Source of the DNA: CAMYOC01 sp963704875
Lineage (GTDB): Bacteria; Pseudomonadota; Gammaproteobacteria; Steroidobacterales; XN24
Direction: 5' to 3'
DNA length: 64,000 bases
Assembly: GCA_963704875.1 (NCBI GenBank)
Contig: CAVPIA010000008.1
Coordinates: 1,488,001-1,552,000, forward strand
Below, in pieces: positions 51,049 through 59,652 of this stretch. The notes under the pieces were generated by a model, which ran no database searches, had not been told where the DNA came from, and saw only the letters and a list, made by a program, of their open reading frames with translations. The translations under genes were made by a program, and so were the position numbers. The stretch's first letter is position 1, and the number at the start of each line of letters is the position of its first letter.

Positions 51049-51647
51049 ACGAAGACAAGACAACGGGACTGGAAACTCGACGCTGGGAGCGGGAAGCTGC
51101 CCGATTGCCGCGGGATATCACGCCGCAGCGTGATCTGTGGCCGGAAATCGCTGCCCGGATCGACAGCCGACAAACAACCTCTGCGGGCAGGCGCTGGCGC
51201 GTCGGCGGGGCTCTGGCTGCGGCGGTTGCGCTGGTCGCGCTGTCCTCAGTGACGACGCTGTGGATGTCCCAGCGGGGAACGGAGGCCGAATTCAGCCAGG
51301 TCGTGCCCCCCTCGGATTCGAACAGATCGGATATCCAGACTGCGGATGTCCAGGCTGCATTTGGCCCGGACCATGAACTGGGGCCGAGGTACCGGCTGGC
51401 GCGAAACGCGCTGACAACCGACCTGGATGCGCGTCTGCAGTCGCTGCCACCCGCCACGCGCAAGATCGTGGAACAGAATTTGCAGCAGATTCGCGGCGCA
51501 GTCACCGAGATCAATCAGGCGCTGGCTGACGATCCCGGCAATGCGCTGCTCCAGCAACTATTGATGGCCACCTATCAGGACGAATTGGCTGTACTCACTG
51601 AAATGAACCGGATAGCAAGAAGCTTGCCGACGAGGACCGAGATATGA
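51045..51647 (+). CDS. Membrane-anchored partner of the ECF sigma (probable anti-sigma factor)
   Basis: 200 residues. A cytosolic N-terminus (1-54) with RLPRDITPQRDLWPEIAARI, resembling the helix that binds sigma in anti-sigma proteins, one membrane segment (about 55-75, GALAAAVALVALSSVTTLWM), and a periplasmic domain rich in helices (TTDLDARLQSLPPATRKIVE ...). There is no zinc-anti-sigma HxxxCxxC motif. It overlaps the sigma gene and the DUF4097 gene by four bases each, so the three are translationally coupled. The anti-sigma role is inferred from position and topology. Confidence 0.72.
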   Translation: MNEDKTTGLETRRWEREAARLPRDITPQRDLWPEIAARIDSRQTTSAGRRWRVGGALAAAVALVALSSVTTLWMSQRGTEAEFSQVVPPSDSNRSDIQTADVQAAFGPDHELGPRYRLARNALTTDLDARLQSLPPATRKIVEQNLQQIRGAVTEINQALADDPGNALLQQLLMATYQDELAVLTEMNRIARSLPTRTEI

Positions 51648-52540
51648 GGACAAAGATCGCAACCCTGGCGCTGATGACCGTTGCGCTGATGACCGTGGCA
51701 CCGGCAGCCGGGGCCGCAACGGACATCAATGAGAGCGCAGACGCCCATCCCCGTGGCCAGGTGGAGATTTCAAACGTCAGTGGCTCGGTGGAAGTCACCG
51801 GTTGGGACCGGGAGCAGGTCCAGGTGACGGGAAAACTCGGTCGTGGCTCCGAGCGACTGATCTTTGAGCCCGATGGCGAAAGGACGTTTATCAAGGTCGA
51901 GATCCCGCGTTCCGGTCACAATGTTTCGGGCTCGGATCTCAAGGTCATGGTGCCCGAGGGCAGCCGGCTGACCGTTACTGCGGTGTCTGCCGATATCGAC
52001 GTGCGAAACGTTTTGGGGGCTCTGCGCATCCAGTCAGTGAGTGGCGACGTCGATCTGGAGGTCTTTGCAGAGGATGCGGAGGCCAAGACTGTCAGCGGTG
52101 ACATGACCGTGCGAGGTCACGGAAAATCGTCCCTGGTCGCGGTGACCAGCGTCAGCGGTGACAGCGAAGTGACAGGGATACATGGCGAACTGGTCGCGCA
52201 ATCGGTCACCGGCAACCTCGAGGTGGAAGGCCGTGAGATCTCGCGCGCAAGATTACGCACCACCAATGGCGACATCGATCTGGAATTCAGCTTTGCTCCC
52301 GGGGCGAGGCTCGATATGGAAGCTATCAATGGAGATCTGCGCCTAGATATACTGGGCGAGCTAAATGCTGAATTCGATATTGAGACGTTTAATGGTTCGA
52401 TCGACAACGCCTTCGGTCCGGATCCCGTGCGCACCAGCAAGTACACTCCAGGCCAGGATTTACGTTTCACTGAGGGAGATGGAGACGCACGCATCCGCAT
52501 CAAGACTCTTAACGGGGGCATCAGCCTGCGCAACAACTGA
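51644..52540 (+). CDS. Exported DUF4097 beta-repeat protein
   Basis: 298 residues with a signal (TLALMTVALMTVAPAAGAAT). The mature protein consists of many short repeats: 'ISNVSGSVEVTGW', 'VSADIDVRNV', 'VSGDVDLEV', 'TVSGDMTVRG', 'VTGNLEVEG', 'TNGDIDLEF', a parallel beta-helix-like DUF4097 fold. A VSGD/TNGD periodicity of about 19-22 residues is visible. DUF4097 proteins are often next to ECF sigma or anti-sigma genes, as here with a four-base overlap. It is likely periplasmic or surface-exposed; function not established. Confidence 0.88.
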   Translation: MRTKIATLALMTVALMTVAPAAGAATDINESADAHPRGQVEISNVSGSVEVTGWDREQVQVTGKLGRGSERLIFEPDGERTFIKVEIPRSGHNVSGSDLKVMVPEGSRLTVTAVSADIDVRNVLGALRIQSVSGDVDLEVFAEDAEAKTVSGDMTVRGHGKSSLVAVTSVSGDSEVTGIHGELVAQSVTGNLEVEGREISRARLRTTNGDIDLEFSFAPGARLDMEAINGDLRLDILGELNAEFDIETFNGSIDNAFGPDPVRTSKYTPGQDLRFTEGDGDARIRIKTLNGGISLRNN

Positions 52541-52563
52541 ATTGTGGCGCGGGGAGGGCTGAG

Positions 52564-54393
52564 ATGCGTACCCTCCTGAACGAACTCAGTCGGCGGCGCG
52601 TATTCCGCGTCGCCGGTATCTACGGCATCGTCGCCTGGGTCGTGGCAGAGGTGGCGGACGTGGTCTTCCCGGCGCTGCAGTTGCCGGAATGGACGGTCAC
52701 ATTCGTTATCGCCCTGCTGCTTCTGGGCTTTCCGGTGGCCATGTTCTTCGCCTGGGTGTTCGATATCGGCCCTCAGGGGATCGAGCGCACCGAGCCGCTG
52801 GCGCACCGCTCCGGCGGCATCCCGGGGGTTGAGCGGTTTGCCTATCTGATGCTGCTCGCAGGTGCGATGGCGTTGCTCGGCTACTTGCTGCTGCCCGGCT
52901 ATTTCCCGGGTCTGGGGTCGGCGGATCCGGCGACCGCGAGCAAGGATTCGATCGCGGTGCTGCCGTTTTCCAATCTCAGCCAGGACGCCTCCGAGGATTA
53001 TTTCAGCGACGGCATGTCGGAAGAGCTGCTAAACCTGCTGGCCAAGGTGCCGGGCCTGCGCGTTGCCGCGCGCACCTCGTCATTCGCGTACAAGGACCAG
53101 AATGTCGATGTCCGCGACGTTGCCAGAGAACTGGGCGTCGAGACGGTCCTGGAGGGCAGTGTCCGGCGCTCGGGGGACCGCGTCCGGATCACCGCACAGT
53201 TGATCGATGCCAAGACTGGCTATCATTTGTGGTCCAACACCTATGATCGGCAAATGGAAGACATTTTCGCCGTTCAGGACGACATCTCCGCCGAAATCGT
53301 AAAAGCGCTGCAGGGCACCTTAAGCGGTGAGGAAGGCCAGGTAGCCGTGGTCCGGGCGGCCCCGCCGACAGAGAACGTGGATGCCTACCAACTCTATTTG
53401 CAGGCCCGGCATCAGTGGAAACGCCGTGGCAAGGGCCCGATCGAGCGCAGCATTGAGTTGCTCAATCAGGCACTGGCGCTGGATCCTGAATTCGCCCGGG
53501 CTTACGCCGGACTGGCCGCGGCCTATGTGGTGATGCCCGGCTATTCAGACCAGAGTGTCGAGACCATGAACGATATGGCGGCAGCGGCGGCGCGCCAGGC
53601 GCTGGCCCGTGACCCGAATCTGGCCGAAGCGCACGCGGTGCTGGCAGAGATCGACGCCACTGAAGGCAATTGGGCAGATGCGGAGGCCGGATTCTTCTTT
53701 GCCACTGCGCTGGATCCCAACGACCCGTCCACCCATCAGTGGTACTCCCTGCTGTTGAGACTTACCGGGCGCTTGCAGGCAGCTCTGGAGCAGGCGCAAC
53801 TGGCGCTGGAGCTCGATCCGACCTCACCGGTGATCAACAGCAACATGGCCGACACCTACCTGGTCCTGGGTTACGACGAAAAGGCCCTGAGCTTCCGCCA
53901 GACAGCCATCGATCTTGGTCTGGACACCACCCACAGCGACGGTTCTGTTGAGCAGATCGTCGAATTGCGGGCCGGTGAGGGCACTAAAGTCGCGGAATTC
54001 CTCAGAGCTCTGCCGGAAGAAGGGAGGCCCAGCGATGCCTTTATCGACGCGCTGGAGACGACCATTCAGGATCGTGTCAACTGGCCTCAGCTGGAGCAGG
54101 TAGTGCTGAGCGAAGAGATGCCGCCGGATGCCCGCTTTAAGCTGAATGTGATGCTGGGTCGACCCCGGATCGCAATGGATATCGCGCTTGGCATGGGCGA
54201 TTCGGGCGATCTCGATGCGGGCATAATCTGGATGCCGGAAGCGGCGGCGCTGCGGCGTCTGCCGGAATTCAGCCAGCTGGTTCAGACATTAGGGCTGGTG
54301 GACTACTGGAAACAGTATGGATGGCCGGATGACTGCCGTCCGGCGGGCGAAACCGTTCAATGCGGATTTACTTCGCTCAGCGCACATCGCTAA
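52564..54393 (+). CDS. Membrane protein with FlgO/TolB-like domain and TPR repeats
   Basis: 609 residues. N-terminal cytosolic start RTLLNELSRRRVFRVAGIYG, then three membrane segments (about 17-115) of the kind found in 'adenylate/guanylate-cyclase-associated' proteins. Then a FlgO/TolB-like domain: SIAVLPFSNLSQDASEDYFS ... DGMSEELLNLLAKVPGLRV ... ELGVETVLEGSVRRSGDRVR. After that come TPR repeats (about 280-460). A Cys pair (CRPAGETVQC) is near the end. No cyclase catalytic domain is present. It is the fourth gene of the ECF operon, 23 bases after DUF4097. Confidence 0.88.
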   Translation: MRTLLNELSRRRVFRVAGIYGIVAWVVAEVADVVFPALQLPEWTVTFVIALLLLGFPVAMFFAWVFDIGPQGIERTEPLAHRSGGIPGVERFAYLMLLAGAMALLGYLLLPGYFPGLGSADPATASKDSIAVLPFSNLSQDASEDYFSDGMSEELLNLLAKVPGLRVAARTSSFAYKDQNVDVRDVARELGVETVLEGSVRRSGDRVRITAQLIDAKTGYHLWSNTYDRQMEDIFAVQDDISAEIVKALQGTLSGEEGQVAVVRAAPPTENVDAYQLYLQARHQWKRRGKGPIERSIELLNQALALDPEFARAYAGLAAAYVVMPGYSDQSVETMNDMAAAAARQALARDPNLAEAHAVLAEIDATEGNWADAEAGFFFATALDPNDPSTHQWYSLLLRLTGRLQAALEQAQLALELDPTSPVINSNMADTYLVLGYDEKALSFRQTAIDLGLDTTHSDGSVEQIVELRAGEGTKVAEFLRALPEEGRPSDAFIDALETTIQDRVNWPQLEQVVLSEEMPPDARFKLNVMLGRPRIAMDIALGMGDSGDLDAGIIWMPEAAALRRLPEFSQLVQTLGLVDYWKQYGWPDDCRPAGETVQCGFTSLSAHR

Positions 54394-54411
54394 AGCGTCA
54401 CCCGACTCCCA

Positions 54412-54417
54412 TATAAT
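54412..54417 (+). promoter_or_regulatory. Candidate -10 element for the AsmA operon
   Basis: TATAAT, 80 bases upstream of the AsmA start, without a good -35. A small hairpin (GCGGCC / GGCCGC) lies between them in the leader at 54427-54444. Confidence 0.35.
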
Positions 54418-54491
54418 AGAAAGACGGCGGCCGATTCAGGCCGCATTCAGCCCCTGTGCGACGCCCGGCGTCGGCGACGAGGAAACATGCG

Positions 54492-57002
54492 ATGAAATCG
54501 ACACTAAAGATCCTTGCCTGGTTGTTAGGACTGGTGGTGGTGCTGGTTATTCTGGCCGCCATTGTTCTGCCGAGGTTTTTTGATCCCAACGATTTCCGCG
54601 GTGAGATTGCCGACGCGGTGCGCGAAAAGACCGGGCGAGAGCTGATTATCGAGGGCGATCTGAAGCTTACGGTCATTCCATGGCTAGGCGTCAGCATAGG
54701 CCGAACCAGCCTGAGCAACGATCCCGCATACGGCGACACGCCGATGGTGGCGATTGAGGATGCGTCTGTCGGGGTGCGGTTGATACCGCTGCTTAGCCGC
54801 CGGATCGAGGTGAGCGAAGTGCGTCTCGAAGGGCTGCGGCTGAATCTGGTAAGAGACGCGGCCGGTTCAAACTGGGACAGCCTCGTGGCCGCTAATGAGG
54901 AAACGCCCGCGCCAGCATCAGAACCGGATGCTGGCAGCAGCTTCAATTTGAAACAGGTCGGCGGCATCCGGGTGCGCGACGCCCAGGTTTCGTACCGGGA
55001 CAAGGTCGATAACATCGGACTAAAGGCGCAACTGGGCCAGTTCGTAACTGGCGCGATCGCGCTGGATGGCGCGGCGCTGGATCTGGGCGGGATTCAGCTC
55101 GAGTCCGCCGATATTGCCTTTGACAGCAAGGATACCGGGGCGGTCCAGCTCAGTCTGGACAAAATGGATACGGGCCGGATTTCTGGCCTTGCCGAGGCCC
55201 TGACCATCGACGGCGCCGAGATCGAGAAGGCAGCGGTGTCGATGATTGGCGGGCCCGATGGCGACTACAACCTGCGCCTGGCCAGCCTCTCCAGCGGCAA
55301 GATCGTGACCGATCCCAAGGCGCCGCAGATTGGCCGATTGCGTCTGCAAGACGCGGAATTCTCGATCACCCCGCGCGACGGGGCACCAATCCTGGGAGAC
55401 ATCCCGAATTTCGAGATCGATCAGCTGGTGCCGGGGCAGGAATCCCCGTTAAAGGGTCGCCTGACCGCGCGAGTCGGCGAACCCGCGATGGACGTCGATG
55501 TCGATCTGAGCGCCCGCGCGCGGATGGATGGCGCAAAATTCAGCCTCGCCGATCTGGTCACAAAGCTGAAGCTGACCAGCAACGAATTGCCGGGTGGCAG
55601 CCAGAGTGGCGAGTTCATCGCAGACGCGATTCACGTCGATCAGGACGCCCAGACGCTTAGTCTGGAAGGGGCACGAGCGACGTTCGCCGGTCTGAACGTT
55701 GCCCTTCAGGCGAAGGGTACGAAGATCATGGACGGGCCACAGTTGAGCGGTCGACTCGAGGTCGCGGAGTTCTCGCCGCGAGACCTGTTCAAAGCACTGG
55801 CCATGGAAACGCCGGTCACCGCGGACAAGGACGTGTTGACCCGCGCCGCGATGAGTGGCGATTTTGCCTCGGCCGGCAACAAGATGTCGCTGACCAATCT
55901 CAAGGCACGGCTGGACGACACCGCGCTGAGCGGGCAGCTGTCGCTAATCGAGGGTACGCCGCAGATCGCCAGGGCCTCGCTGGTGATAGACGCGATCGAT
56001 CTGGATCGATATCTGCCGCCGCCGGTGGAAGAAGGCGCGGCGCCAGCGGCCGAAACCGCTGATGCAGAGATCAACAGCGCGGACCTGCGTGACAAGGATG
56101 TCGAGGCAAGTCTCGATATCGGTCAGGTCAAAGTGTCTGGTCTGACGCTGACCGGAGTCAAAGCCAAAGCGGTGATCCGTGACGGCAAGCTGACCGTGGA
56201 CCCGCTCCAGTCACAGCTTTATGACGGCAGTGTTCAGGGGAGACTGGCGCTCGACGGCAGTGGTGATGTCCCGGTGTTGACCCTGCGTCAGACCCTGCAG
56301 GGGGTTCAGGTTTCGCCTCTGCTCAAGGATCTGGCTGAAGTCGAGCGGCTGGCCGGCGTCGCCAACTTCTCGCTGGATCTGAATGCTGTTGGCCGCACTT
56401 CCACGCAGATGACCTCGGCGCTGAACGGCAAACTGAATTTCGGCGTCGATGACGGCAGGATCCGTGGCATCAATATCACTCACTCAGTCAGATATGCGCT
56501 GGCTTTGCTCGAGCGCCAGACGCCGCCGGCCAAGACCACGGACGACACGCCGTTCGATTTCATGCGCGGCACTGCCACCATCGTCAACGGCGTGATGTAC
56601 AACGAGGATCTCACCGGCGATCTGATCGCGATGAACGTCACCGGCAAGGGCAAGATCAATCTGGTCGAGGAGACCATCGACTACGATCTTGAGGTGATGG
56701 TGCCCGAAGGGCAGAAAACCAATGATCTCGGACTCGGCAGAGCCGCGGGCCGCTATGTCCCAATCAAGGTGAGCGGCAGTCTGGACGATCCTTCGGTCAA
56801 GGCCGACGTCGGCGCACTGATCGGTGACAAGGTCAAATCGCTGATCCGGGACCAGTTGGGTCTGGGCGGCGACAAGGCGCCGGCCACGGATCAGACCGCA
56901 CCGGCGGACGGTGAGGCGGTGCCCGCTGAGGAACCCAAGAGCACTGAAGATCAGCTCAAGGAAGAGGCGGCCAAGAAGCTGAAGAAGCTCTTCGGCGGAT
57001 GA
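54492..57002 (+). CDS. AsmA family protein
   Basis: 836 residues. A single N-terminal membrane anchor (KILAWLLGLVVVLVILAAIV) is followed by FDPNDFRGEIADAVREKTGR and ELIIEGDLKLTVIPWLGVSI, the canonical AsmA start. The long middle contains repeats of beta-strand character and the C-terminal AsmA_2 region (GLTLTGVKAKAVIRDGKLTV ... GKLNFGVDDGRIRGINI ... GKGKINLVEE). Family members (AsmA, TamB, YhdP relatives) form periplasmic beta-groove structures that are thought to carry phospholipids between membranes. The tail is Glu/Lys-rich. The start at 54492 has GAGGAA upstream; the next gene overlaps by four bases (ATGA). Confidence 0.92.
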   Translation: MKSTLKILAWLLGLVVVLVILAAIVLPRFFDPNDFRGEIADAVREKTGRELIIEGDLKLTVIPWLGVSIGRTSLSNDPAYGDTPMVAIEDASVGVRLIPLLSRRIEVSEVRLEGLRLNLVRDAAGSNWDSLVAANEETPAPASEPDAGSSFNLKQVGGIRVRDAQVSYRDKVDNIGLKAQLGQFVTGAIALDGAALDLGGIQLESADIAFDSKDTGAVQLSLDKMDTGRISGLAEALTIDGAEIEKAAVSMIGGPDGDYNLRLASLSSGKIVTDPKAPQIGRLRLQDAEFSITPRDGAPILGDIPNFEIDQLVPGQESPLKGRLTARVGEPAMDVDVDLSARARMDGAKFSLADLVTKLKLTSNELPGGSQSGEFIADAIHVDQDAQTLSLEGARATFAGLNVALQAKGTKIMDGPQLSGRLEVAEFSPRDLFKALAMETPVTADKDVLTRAAMSGDFASAGNKMSLTNLKARLDDTALSGQLSLIEGTPQIARASLVIDAIDLDRYLPPPVEEGAAPAAETADAEINSADLRDKDVEASLDIGQVKVSGLTLTGVKAKAVIRDGKLTVDPLQSQLYDGSVQGRLALDGSGDVPVLTLRQTLQGVQVSPLLKDLAEVERLAGVANFSLDLNAVGRTSTQMTSALNGKLNFGVDDGRIRGINITHSVRYALALLERQTPPAKTTDDTPFDFMRGTATIVNGVMYNEDLTGDLIAMNVTGKGKINLVEETIDYDLEVMVPEGQKTNDLGLGRAAGRYVPIKVSGSLDDPSVKADVGALIGDKVKSLIRDQLGLGGDKAPATDQTAPADGEAVPAEEPKSTEDQLKEEAAKKLKKLFGG

Positions 57003-57586
57003 GGCCAGTGCTGGCCGGGCTGATCCTTGGCCTGGCGGTCTTTCAGGTCGAGGCAGCGGAATTTCTGTCTCTGGACTTCACTCGCGAGGGTGGCGGTCGC
57101 TATCGGCTGGTGTCCGAGATTCGCATGGACGCACCGGCTGACGGCGTGTTCGAAGTCTTGTCCGATTACGAAGGCTTTCCGCGACTATCCAGCGTGTTTG
57201 AAGAGGGGCGGGTGCTGGAACCCGTCAGCAACGGTCGTGGCCTGGTGTACCTGCGGATGAAGGGCTGCGTGTTGTTCTTTTGTCGTCAGGTGGAGCTGGT
57301 GGAGATCTTGCAGGTCGATCCGCCACGAGAAATCATCGCCGTGATCGATCCGGACCGCAGCGATCTCGATTTCGGTCGCGCGGTCTGGAGTGTTGTATCT
57401 GAAGGCAGCGGCAGTCTGGTCAGATACGAGCTGGAAATGGATCCGGATTTCTGGATTCCGCCGCTGATCGGTCCGCTGGTGGTTGAAGCGGCATTGCGCA
57501 GTCGCGGTCTGCGCGCCGCGCGACGCATCGAAGCGCTGGCGTCGGGCAGGGAAATCCCCGCAGATATTGCGGTCAAACGCAGTTGA
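56999..57586 (+). CDS. Exported START/SRPBCC-like protein, copy 1
   Basis: 195 residues with a signal (LAGLILGLAVFQVEAAE). The mature domain fits a START/polyketide-cyclase-like hydrophobic pocket: MDAPADGVFEVLSDYEGFPR, a Cys pair in KGCVLFFCRQ (C-x4-C), and near the end PDFWIPPLIG. The second copy just downstream has PDFWVPGLLG and a matching Cys pair, so the two arose by tandem duplication and have diverged. The gene overlaps AsmA by four bases. A periplasmic lipid- or sterol-like ligand is plausible but not shown. Confidence 0.83.
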   Translation: MRPVLAGLILGLAVFQVEAAEFLSLDFTREGGGRYRLVSEIRMDAPADGVFEVLSDYEGFPRLSSVFEEGRVLEPVSNGRGLVYLRMKGCVLFFCRQVELVEILQVDPPREIIAVIDPDRSDLDFGRAVWSVVSEGSGSLVRYELEMDPDFWIPPLIGPLVVEAALRSRGLRAARRIEALASGREIPADIAVKRS

Positions 57587-57597
57587 GCCAGGGCGAC

Positions 57598-58188
57598 ATG
57601 AGTGGACGGCTGGCTGGGCCGGCCGGGCTGATCCTGGCGATCGGGCTTGCGCTGTCGATGACTGCAGGTCATGCAGCCGACATCGATGCGGTGGATGTCC
57701 ATCATGATGGTGACCGCTATTTTCTGTCGCTGGAAGTGCATCTCGACGCCCCACCATCGGCGGTGTTCGCGGTGATTACCGACTACGAGAATATCCATCA
57801 GCTGCATCGCCGGGTACGCGAGAGCAAGGTCATTCGTCGTCTCGACCCTCGCACGGTGGAGGTGTTCACCCTGGTCAAAGGCTGTCTCGCGGCGGTGTTT
57901 TGCAAGAGCATCCGGCGCGTGGAGCGGATCACGGAGATACCGCCGACAGAGCTGGTGGCCACCGTAATCCCGGGGCAGAGCGATCTGGCATCGGGTACGG
58001 TTCGCTGGCGTCTGGAGCCTGCCAGTGGAGGCACATTGCTGCGTTACGACAGCGACGTAGAGCCCGATTTCTGGGTCCCCGGATTGCTCGGCGACACACT
58101 GCTGCAAGCGTCTATCAGTCGCACTACGCGGGACATGATCCAGCAGGTGGAGATACGCGCCCGGGCGCTGGTCGAGGAGGGCGGGTAA
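57598..58188 (+). CDS. Exported START/SRPBCC-like protein, copy 2
   Basis: 196 residues with a signal (LILAIGLALSMTAGHAAD). It repeats copy 1's plan: LDAPPSAVFAVITDYENIHQ, the Cys pair KGCLAAVFCK (C-x5-C, one residue longer), VPGLLG. I chose the ATG at 57598 over a TTG five codons earlier. It follows copy 1 after 11 bases and precedes mutY by two bases. Presumably both copies share a ligand class; the different Cys spacing and low overall identity suggest separate roles. Confidence 0.83.
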   Translation: MSGRLAGPAGLILAIGLALSMTAGHAADIDAVDVHHDGDRYFLSLEVHLDAPPSAVFAVITDYENIHQLHRRVRESKVIRRLDPRTVEVFTLVKGCLAAVFCKSIRRVERITEIPPTELVATVIPGQSDLASGTVRWRLEPASGGTLLRYDSDVEPDFWVPGLLGDTLLQASISRTTRDMIQQVEIRARALVEEGG

Positions 58189-58190
58189 AC

Positions 58191-59360
58191 GTGGGCCCAG
58201 CCGTTTTGACGCATGACGATTTCGCCCCGCGCGTGCTCGACTGGTACGCGCGGCATGGCCGCCACGATCTGCCCTGGCAGCGGGAGCCCACCGCCTATCG
58301 CGTCTGGGTGTCCGAGATCATGCTGCAACAGACCCAGGTCACCACTGTCATCCCGTATTTCCAGCGATTCGTGAAGCGCTTCCCCGATGTCATTGCGCTG
58401 GCCGCCGCCGGGCAGGATGAGGTGTTACATCTTTGGTCCGGTCTCGGCTACTACGCGCGTGCACGCAACCTGCATCGGGCGGCGCAGAGCGTTCGTGAAG
58501 ACTTTGCAGGCCGTTTCCCGGAGTCTCTCGATGGCTTGCTCGCGCTACCGGGAATCGGGCGCTCGACCGCGGGCGCGATCCTCGCCTTGGCCCATGGGCA
58601 GCGGCATCCGATTCTGGATGGCAACGTCAAGCGGGTGTTGTGTCGCTATTTCGCGATCTCCGGCTGGACCGGAGCGAGCAAGATCGAAAAGCATCTGTGG
58701 AGTCTGGCCGAATCGCTGACACCGGAGACGCGGGTCGCCGACTACACCCAGGCGATGATGGATCTTGGTGCGACCCTGTGCCGGCGCGCACAACCTGAAT
58801 GTAACGCGTGCCCGCTGGCCGCCGATTGCCGGGCAAATGCTGAAGGGCTGCAGTCGGAATTGCCGACACCGAAACCGCGAAAGGCGCGGCCACTGCGACA
58901 CACAACCATGTTGCTGATTATTGATGACGACGGTCAGGTATTGTTGCGCCAGCGTCCGGCCGACGGCCTCTGGGGCGGGCTCTGGAGCCTGCCGGAAATC
59001 CCGCCGGGTGAGGACGCTGACGCCTGGTGTCGGCAACACCTGGGTCTGAATCCGTTGGCTGCTCAGCCCATGCCGGCGGTACGCCACGGCTTTACCCATT
59101 TCGAGCTTGAGATTGAACCCCGTCTGCTGCGTGTGTCGCCATCCGGTCCATCCCGTCCACCTGGGCAATCCGGGCAGAATGCGTGTCTTGCTGTGATGGA
59201 TGATGCAGGCTGGCTTTGGTATAACCGGCGCTCGCCTTCCCGGGTCGGTCTGGCCGCGGTGGTTGAACGTCTGATTTCAATGGTAGAGACGGTGCACGAC
59301 ACCGGCGGAGATCCCGATGAGCAGAATGGTCAATTGCGTACTACTGAAAGTCGAAGCTGA
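58191..59360 (+). CDS. mutY: Adenine DNA glycosylase
   Basis: 389 residues. Catalytic E42 in SEIMLQQTQV, the HhH-GPD motif LPGIGRSTAGAILALAHGQR with catalytic Asp (ILDGNVKRV), and the [4Fe-4S] motif C-x6-C-x2-C-x5-C (CRRAQPECNACPLAADC). The C-terminal MutT-like domain (about 230-345) that recognises 8-oxoguanine is present, with LLRQRPADGLWGGLWSLPE. It removes A mispaired with 8-oxoG. A GTG start, with GGAGGG upstream, lies two bases after the START-like gene; the frame is open further upstream but inside that gene. Confidence 0.96.
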   Translation: MGPAVLTHDDFAPRVLDWYARHGRHDLPWQREPTAYRVWVSEIMLQQTQVTTVIPYFQRFVKRFPDVIALAAAGQDEVLHLWSGLGYYARARNLHRAAQSVREDFAGRFPESLDGLLALPGIGRSTAGAILALAHGQRHPILDGNVKRVLCRYFAISGWTGASKIEKHLWSLAESLTPETRVADYTQAMMDLGATLCRRAQPECNACPLAADCRANAEGLQSELPTPKPRKARPLRHTTMLLIIDDDGQVLLRQRPADGLWGGLWSLPEIPPGEDADAWCRQHLGLNPLAAQPMPAVRHGFTHFELEIEPRLLRVSPSGPSRPPGQSGQNACLAVMDDAGWLWYNRRSPSRVGLAAVVERLISMVETVHDTGGDPDEQNGQLRTTESRS

Positions 59361-59586
59361 GGGTCTGGGGTACGCCCCGTATCCGGGCGAACTCGGCCGC
59401 CGTATTTACGAGAATGTGTCGGTCCAGGCCTGGCAGCAGTGGCTGGCACATCAGACCATGTTGATCAACGAATATCGTCTGACCCCGATCGAGCCCGAGG
59501 CACGCAAATTCCTCGAGGGCGAGATGGAGAAGTTCTTCTTCGGCGAAGGCGCAGACAAACCCGGGGGCTACGTCCCGGAGAGCTAG
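59317..59586 (+). CDS. yggX: Fe(2+)-trafficking protein YggX
   Basis: 89 residues, the normal YggX length, with MVNCVLLKVEAEGL (Cys 7), GLGYAPYPGELGRRIYENVS and WLAHQTMLINEYRL. YggX protects Fe-S proteins from oxidants and helps supply iron; it is conserved downstream of mutY in Gammaproteobacteria. Here it overlaps the mutY end by 44 bases in another frame and is therefore translated from its own ATG with weak signals. It converges on egtD, 66 bases away. Confidence 0.95.
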   Translation: MSRMVNCVLLKVEAEGLGYAPYPGELGRRIYENVSVQAWQQWLAHQTMLINEYRLTPIEPEARKFLEGEMEKFFFGEGADKPGGYVPES

Positions 59587-59652
59587 CGATCGTCCAGGAG
59601 GTTCAATCGCGGCGTGCCAGAGTTCATCCAGGGGTATCCAGGGCCCGCCCGC

